Source: CAYOXX01 sp964408025
Lineage (GTDB): Bacteria; Acidobacteriota; DATKUA01
NCBI GenBank assembly: GCA_964408025.1
Contig: CAYOXX010000077.1
Span: forward strand, 1 to 16,341
Direction: 5' to 3'
Length of the DNA: 16,341 nucleotides
Shown here: positions 13,329 to 16,341 of the stretch, piece by piece
Layout of the letters: every line of letters starts with the position of its first letter
Position numbering within the stretch: position 1 is the first letter of the stretch
Notes under the pieces: generated by a model
Told to the model about the DNA's origin: nothing
Seen by the model: the letters and a program-made list of their open reading frames with translations, nothing else
Databases searched by the model: none
Program-made: the position numbers and the translations under genes

Positions 13329-14182
13329 GGGCCACCCTCAGGGTGGACGCCGTTGTTGGCCGCGCGCGCCGCCGCGCCGTATTCTTCCTGGTTCTGCTGG
13401 GCGCCTACCTGCTGCTCTGGCTGCCCGGAGTCCTCGCCGGAGGCGGGGGTGGGGCTGCGTGGCAGCCGGAGGATACATCAGAGCCGGCGGAGGCGCAGCC
13501 GCAGCGGATTCCCGACATCAACATCACAATCGGCGAGGGCGAGGACGTCACCGACATCAGCCTGCCGCTGCAGATCCTGCTGCTGATGACCGTGCTGGCG
13601 CTGGCGCCTTCGATCCTGGTGATGCTTACCAGCTTCACGCGCATCGTCATCGTCTTCCACTTCCTGCGCCAGGCGATGGGAACGCAGTCGATGCCGCCCA
13701 ACCAAGTGCTTATCGGCATGGCCCTGTTCCTGACGATCATGATCATGTTTCCGGTGGGGCAGCGGGTCTGGGACCAGGCGGTGGCGCCGTTCAACGCCGG
13801 AGAGGTGGACGCCTGGGAGGCGCTGACGCGCGCCGAGGGGCCGGTGCGTGAGTTCATGCGCAAGTTCATCCGGGAGAAGGATCTGGAGCTCTTTTTGCGG
13901 GTCAGCGAAATCGAGGCCGCCAGCTTCGACGAGGTGCCGACCTACGTGGTTGTCCCGGCGTTCATGCTCAGCGAGATCAAGACCGCCTTCGAGATCGGCT
14001 TCCTGCTCTTCCTGCCCTTCCTGATCATCGACATGGTGGTGGCCTCGGTGCTGCTGAGCATGGGGATGATCATGCTGCCGCCGATTCTCATATCGATGCC
14101 CTTCAAGATACTGGTCTTCGTGCTGGTCGACGGCTGGTACCTGGTGGTCGGCTCGCTGGTGCGGAGCTTCGCGCAGGCGTAA
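13325..14182 (+). CDS. fliP: Flagellar type III export gate protein FliP
   Basis: FliP forms the pentameric core of the export gate with FliQ and FliR. The 285-residue product has an N-terminal signal-type hydrophobic segment (about 18-38), a Gly/Pro/Glu-rich linker, and then the strongly conserved body: LLLMTVLALAPSILVMLTSF, TRIVIVFHFLRQAMGTQSMP, PNQVLIGMALFLTIMIM, IREKDLELFL, and the C-terminal VPAFMLSEIKTAFEIGF followed by paired hairpin helices ending in KILVFVLVDGWYLVVGSLV. The GTG start at 13325 overlaps the fliO stop (GTGA) and has GGAGGGGGG just upstream; the signal segment supports it. The stop TAA is 2 nt before fliQ. Confidence 0.96.
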   Translation: MRATLRVDAVVGRARRRAVFFLVLLGAYLLLWLPGVLAGGGGGAAWQPEDTSEPAEAQPQRIPDINITIGEGEDVTDISLPLQILLLMTVLALAPSILVMLTSFTRIVIVFHFLRQAMGTQSMPPNQVLIGMALFLTIMIMFPVGQRVWDQAVAPFNAGEVDAWEALTRAEGPVREFMRKFIREKDLELFLRVSEIEAASFDEVPTYVVVPAFMLSEIKTAFEIGFLLFLPFLIIDMVVASVLLSMGMIMLPPILISMPFKILVFVLVDGWYLVVGSLVRSFAQA

Positions 14183-14184
14183 CT

Positions 14185-14454
14185 ATGAGTCAGGAACAGA
14201 TTCTGGCGTTGGCTACCGAGGCGATCAGGGTGCTGCTCTTGGTGGCCGCGCCGATGCTGCTGGCGGGCCTGATCGTCGGGGTGCTGATCAGTATCTTCCA
14301 GACCGCCACCTCGATCCAGGACCAGACGTTGACCTTTATCCCCAAGATAATCGCTGTGCTGCTGACGCTGCTGATCGCCCTACCGTGGATGATGCAGATC
14401 ATGGTCAACTACGCCAGCCGTCTCTTCGGGCAGCTGCATACCTATGTACGCTGA
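14185..14454 (+). CDS. fliQ: Flagellar type III export gate protein FliQ
   Basis: A small export-gate subunit packing around FliP/FliR. The 89-residue product is the standard size, with two hydrophobic hairpin helices (about 14-38 and 52-76) and the family motif FQTATSIQDQTLTFIPKI between them. ATG 14185 lies 2 nt after the fliP stop with only a weak ribosome-binding site (GCAGG), which suggests translation depends on coupling to fliP. Confidence 0.96.
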   Translation: MSQEQILALATEAIRVLLLVAAPMLLAGLIVGVLISIFQTATSIQDQTLTFIPKIIAVLLTLLIALPWMMQIMVNYASRLFGQLHTYVR

Positions 14455-14463
14455 TTGCCGGCG

Positions 14464-15240
14464 ATGGAGATAGCGGTACCGATCCAGCAGATCCAGGGCT
14501 TCCTGATGGTGCTGTTCCGGGTCTCGGGCATTTTGTTCTTCGCTCCCATCTTCGGCTCGAGCTCGATTCCGCCCAGCGTCAAGATTCTCATCGCCCTGAC
14601 AGCCTCGCTGCTCTTCTTTCCCGCGGTCGACCCGGCCGACCTGGTGGTGCCCAATAGCGCCCTGCTGCTGGCGGTGGCGCTGGCCGGCGAGATGCTCATC
14701 GGCGTGCTCATCGGCCTGCTGGGGCAGGTGATTTCGGTGGCTGTGCAGTACGCCGGCCGCATCCTCGGTGCCCACATGGGGCTGCGGATCGCCAATGTGC
14801 TCGACCCGCAGACCGGGATCACCGTCTCCCTGATCGGCGCCTTCTTCAACATCGTCACCGTCCTGCTGCTGCTCTACATGAACTTCCACATCATCATCCT
14901 GCGGGTGGTGCGCGAGAGCTTCAGCATCATAAAGCCGCTCGGGGTGCGCGTGGGCATGAACGCCGCGGAGGTGGTGCTGCGCGCCGGCTCCGACATCTAC
15001 CTGTTCGCCATGCAGGTGGCCGCTCCGATCCTGGCAGCGATATTCTTCGTCGAGGTGATCATCGCGGTGCTGGCCAAGATGGCCAAGCAGTTCAACATGT
15101 TGATGCTGCAGTTTCCTATCAAGATCCTGCTCGGCTTCATCTTCCTGGGTGCTACAATGAGGGTGATGCCGCGTGCCGTGCACCACATGCTCGGCAGCAT
15201 GCTGGATCGGATCGGATCGCTGCTGAACTTCCTCGGGTAG
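14464..15240 (+). CDS. fliR: Flagellar type III export gate protein FliR
   Basis: FliR completes the export-gate core with FliP and FliQ. From the ATG at 14464 the product is 258 residues with several long hydrophobic segments. Family features are FRVSGILFFAPIFGSSSIPPSVKILIAL near the N terminus (read as two adjacent elements), the central GEMLIGVLIGLLGQVISVAVQYAGRILG region, DPQTG, and the C-terminal QFNMLMLQFPIKILLGFIFL. A TTG at 14455, directly after the fliQ stop, would add three residues (MPA); neither start has a clear ribosome-binding site, so the ATG is preferred and coupling to fliQ is likely. FlhB begins 6 nt after its TAG. Confidence 0.95.
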   Translation: MEIAVPIQQIQGFLMVLFRVSGILFFAPIFGSSSIPPSVKILIALTASLLFFPAVDPADLVVPNSALLLAVALAGEMLIGVLIGLLGQVISVAVQYAGRILGAHMGLRIANVLDPQTGITVSLIGAFFNIVTVLLLLYMNFHIIILRVVRESFSIIKPLGVRVGMNAAEVVLRAGSDIYLFAMQVAAPILAAIFFVEVIIAVLAKMAKQFNMLMLQFPIKILLGFIFLGATMRVMPRAVHHMLGSMLDRIGSLLNFLG

Positions 15241-15246
15241 CCTGAG

Positions 15247-16323
15247 ATGTCGACGCAGGACAAGGCCGAACGCACAATAAAGGCAACGCAGCGCAAGAGG
15301 CTGGAGGCGAGGCGCGAGGGGAACCTACCGCGCTCGCGTGAGATGCCCAACATCGCCACCTTCATCGGGGCGCTGGTGCTCATCTTCTTCTTCGGCGGGC
15401 TCGGCGTCAACGGCCTGGTGCAGATGATGCGCAAGATGATCCTGCGCGCCGGCCAGGTCCAGGTCAACGACGCGAGCGTGGGGCAGATCTTCTGGGATGC
15501 GGCCGGCGACGTGGCGGTGGTGCTGGGGCCGCTTTTACTCACGCTGCTGCTGGTGGCCCTGGCCTTCAGCGTCCTCTTCCAGGGCGGCTGGAACCTGTCG
15601 TCCAAGGCCTTCAAGTTCCAGCCAAGCAAATTCAGCCCCGTCAAGGGGCTGAAGCGGATGCTGATGAGCAAGACGGCGATGGCGAACTTTGTGCGCACCA
15701 TCATCATCATCCTCATCGTGGTCTACATAACCTTGGATACCCTGGTGGCCGAGTACGATCGCCTGCCGGGTCTGATAATGATGCCGCTGCCCCAGGCGCT
15801 GGCCTACACCTCCGGCTTCATATTCGCGGCGCTCTTCAAGATCGCTCTGCTCTTCGTGGTGGTGGCGGTCCTCGACCTGGCCTGGTCGAAGTACCAGTAC
15901 GAGGAGCGTCTGAAGATGACGCCGCGTGAGTTCAAGGACGAGCTCAAGACGACTGAGGGCGACCCGAAGATCAAGCGCCGCATCCGGACCGTGCAGTACC
16001 AGATGTTCCGGCGGCGGATGATGGCGGCTGTGCCCGAGGCCGACGTGGTGATCACAAACCCGACGCACTACGCCGTGGCGCTGGCCTACGAGGGCGAGAA
16101 GGCGGTGGCGCCGGAGGTGGTCGCCAAGGGGCGCGGCTACCTGGCGGAGAAGATTAGGGAGGTCGCCGAGGAGCACGGCGTGCCGCTGGTGGAAAATGCG
16201 ATCCTGGCGCGGGCGCTCTACAGCAGTTGCGAGATCGGCGATCTGATCCCCCCCGACCTCTACCGGGCCGTGGCCGAGGTGCTGGCCTACGTCTATCGCC
16301 TCAAGGACAAGGTCCCGGCATGA
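15247..16323 (+). CDS. flhB: Flagellar type III export switch protein FlhB
   Basis: FlhB controls the change from rod/hook to filament export. The 358-residue product has the canonical basic N terminus (DKAERTIKATQRKRLEARREG), four membrane segments (about 37-55, 88-110, 140-162, 184-210), a charged linker with MTPREFKDELKTTEGDPKIK, and the cytoplasmic domain containing the autocleavage site NPTH at 271-274, the expected location for this family. Downstream elements VAKGRGYLAEKIREVAEEHG and the conserved ENAILARALY are present, so the protein looks intact. ATG 15247 has little Shine-Dalgarno match and lies 6 nt after fliR. The TGA at 16321-16323 overlaps an ATG for the next gene. Confidence 0.97.
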   Translation: MSTQDKAERTIKATQRKRLEARREGNLPRSREMPNIATFIGALVLIFFFGGLGVNGLVQMMRKMILRAGQVQVNDASVGQIFWDAAGDVAVVLGPLLLTLLLVALAFSVLFQGGWNLSSKAFKFQPSKFSPVKGLKRMLMSKTAMANFVRTIIIILIVVYITLDTLVAEYDRLPGLIMMPLPQALAYTSGFIFAALFKIALLFVVVAVLDLAWSKYQYEERLKMTPREFKDELKTTEGDPKIKRRIRTVQYQMFRRRMMAAVPEADVVITNPTHYAVALAYEGEKAVAPEVVAKGRGYLAEKIREVAEEHGVPLVENAILARALYSSCEIGDLIPPDLYRAVAEVLAYVYRLKDKVPA

Positions 16324-16341
16324 GCCGCGGCCGCCGGCGGC
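16320..16341 (+). CDS. Start of next operon gene, probably flhA (partial)
   Basis: An ATG at 16320 overlaps the flhB stop as ATGA and opens a frame reading M-S-R-G-R-R-R to the window edge, with AAGGACAAGG upstream. Only seven codons are visible, so nothing in the protein identifies it. The flhA guess rests on the common flhB-flhA order and on the coupled start. Confidence 0.4.

Noticed and set aside
13318..13851. Open frame overlapping the start of fliP in another frame
   Set aside because: It is a shadow of fliP; its translation is Arg/Gly/Ala-rich, while fliP matches its family throughout.

Overview
The window is high-GC bacterial chromosome with dense, short-spaced genes. The organism is Gram-negative and flagellated: the window carries a flagellar export and stator operon, OmpA-type peptidoglycan-binding domains, and both Lgt and LspA for lipoprotein maturation. 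A secreted protein with a carboxypeptidase-regulatory-like domain followed by TPRs, and the gene order motA-motB-fliL-fliN-fliO-fliP-fliQ-fliR-flhB, recall Acidobacteriota, deltaproteobacterial or spirochaete-type genomes. That placement is inference, and no phylogenetic marker was tested.

Layout. (1) 1-377, minus: N-terminal part of a glycerophosphodiester phosphodiesterase, running off the left edge. (2) 378-744: a divergent control region with a good sigma70-type promoter for each side and a perfect 10-bp dyad. (3) 745-1734, plus: an ornithine cyclodeaminase/alanine dehydrogenase-superfamily gene followed by a terminator-like hairpin. (4) 3808-1875, minus: two exported TPR proteins, apparently one transcription unit, the first with an 18-bp tandem duplication of its ribosome-binding site and start codon. 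(5) 3908-4174: a second divergent promoter region. (6) 4175-8404, plus: ileS-lspA-lgt, overlapping and translationally coupled. (7) 8518-9477, plus: an M29/COG2309-type aminopeptidase. (8) 9543-16341, plus: a promoter with an AT-rich dyad over its start region, then motA, two different motB-like genes, fliL, fliN, fliO, fliP, fliQ, fliR, flhB and the first codons of a further gene that by position is probably flhA.

How the genes work together. FliO/P/Q/R/FlhB (and presumably FlhA) form the flagellar type III export gate. FliN is a C-ring component and FliL a stator-associated protein. MotA plus MotB-type proteins form the ion-driven stator. IleRS charges tRNA-Ile, while Lgt and LspA perform the first two steps of lipoprotein maturation.

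The most unusual signals are in the flagellar operon. The first MotB-like protein has Ser27 exactly where its neighbour has the essential ion-binding Asp23, so a single motA is followed by one apparently ion-dead and one normal MotB. In addition, fliM is missing from its usual place between fliL and fliN. The promoter of this operon is a sigma70-like site whose start region is covered by a perfect 8-bp inverted repeat with half-sites 21 bp apart. No CRISPR array, insertion sequence, tRNA or rRNA was seen.
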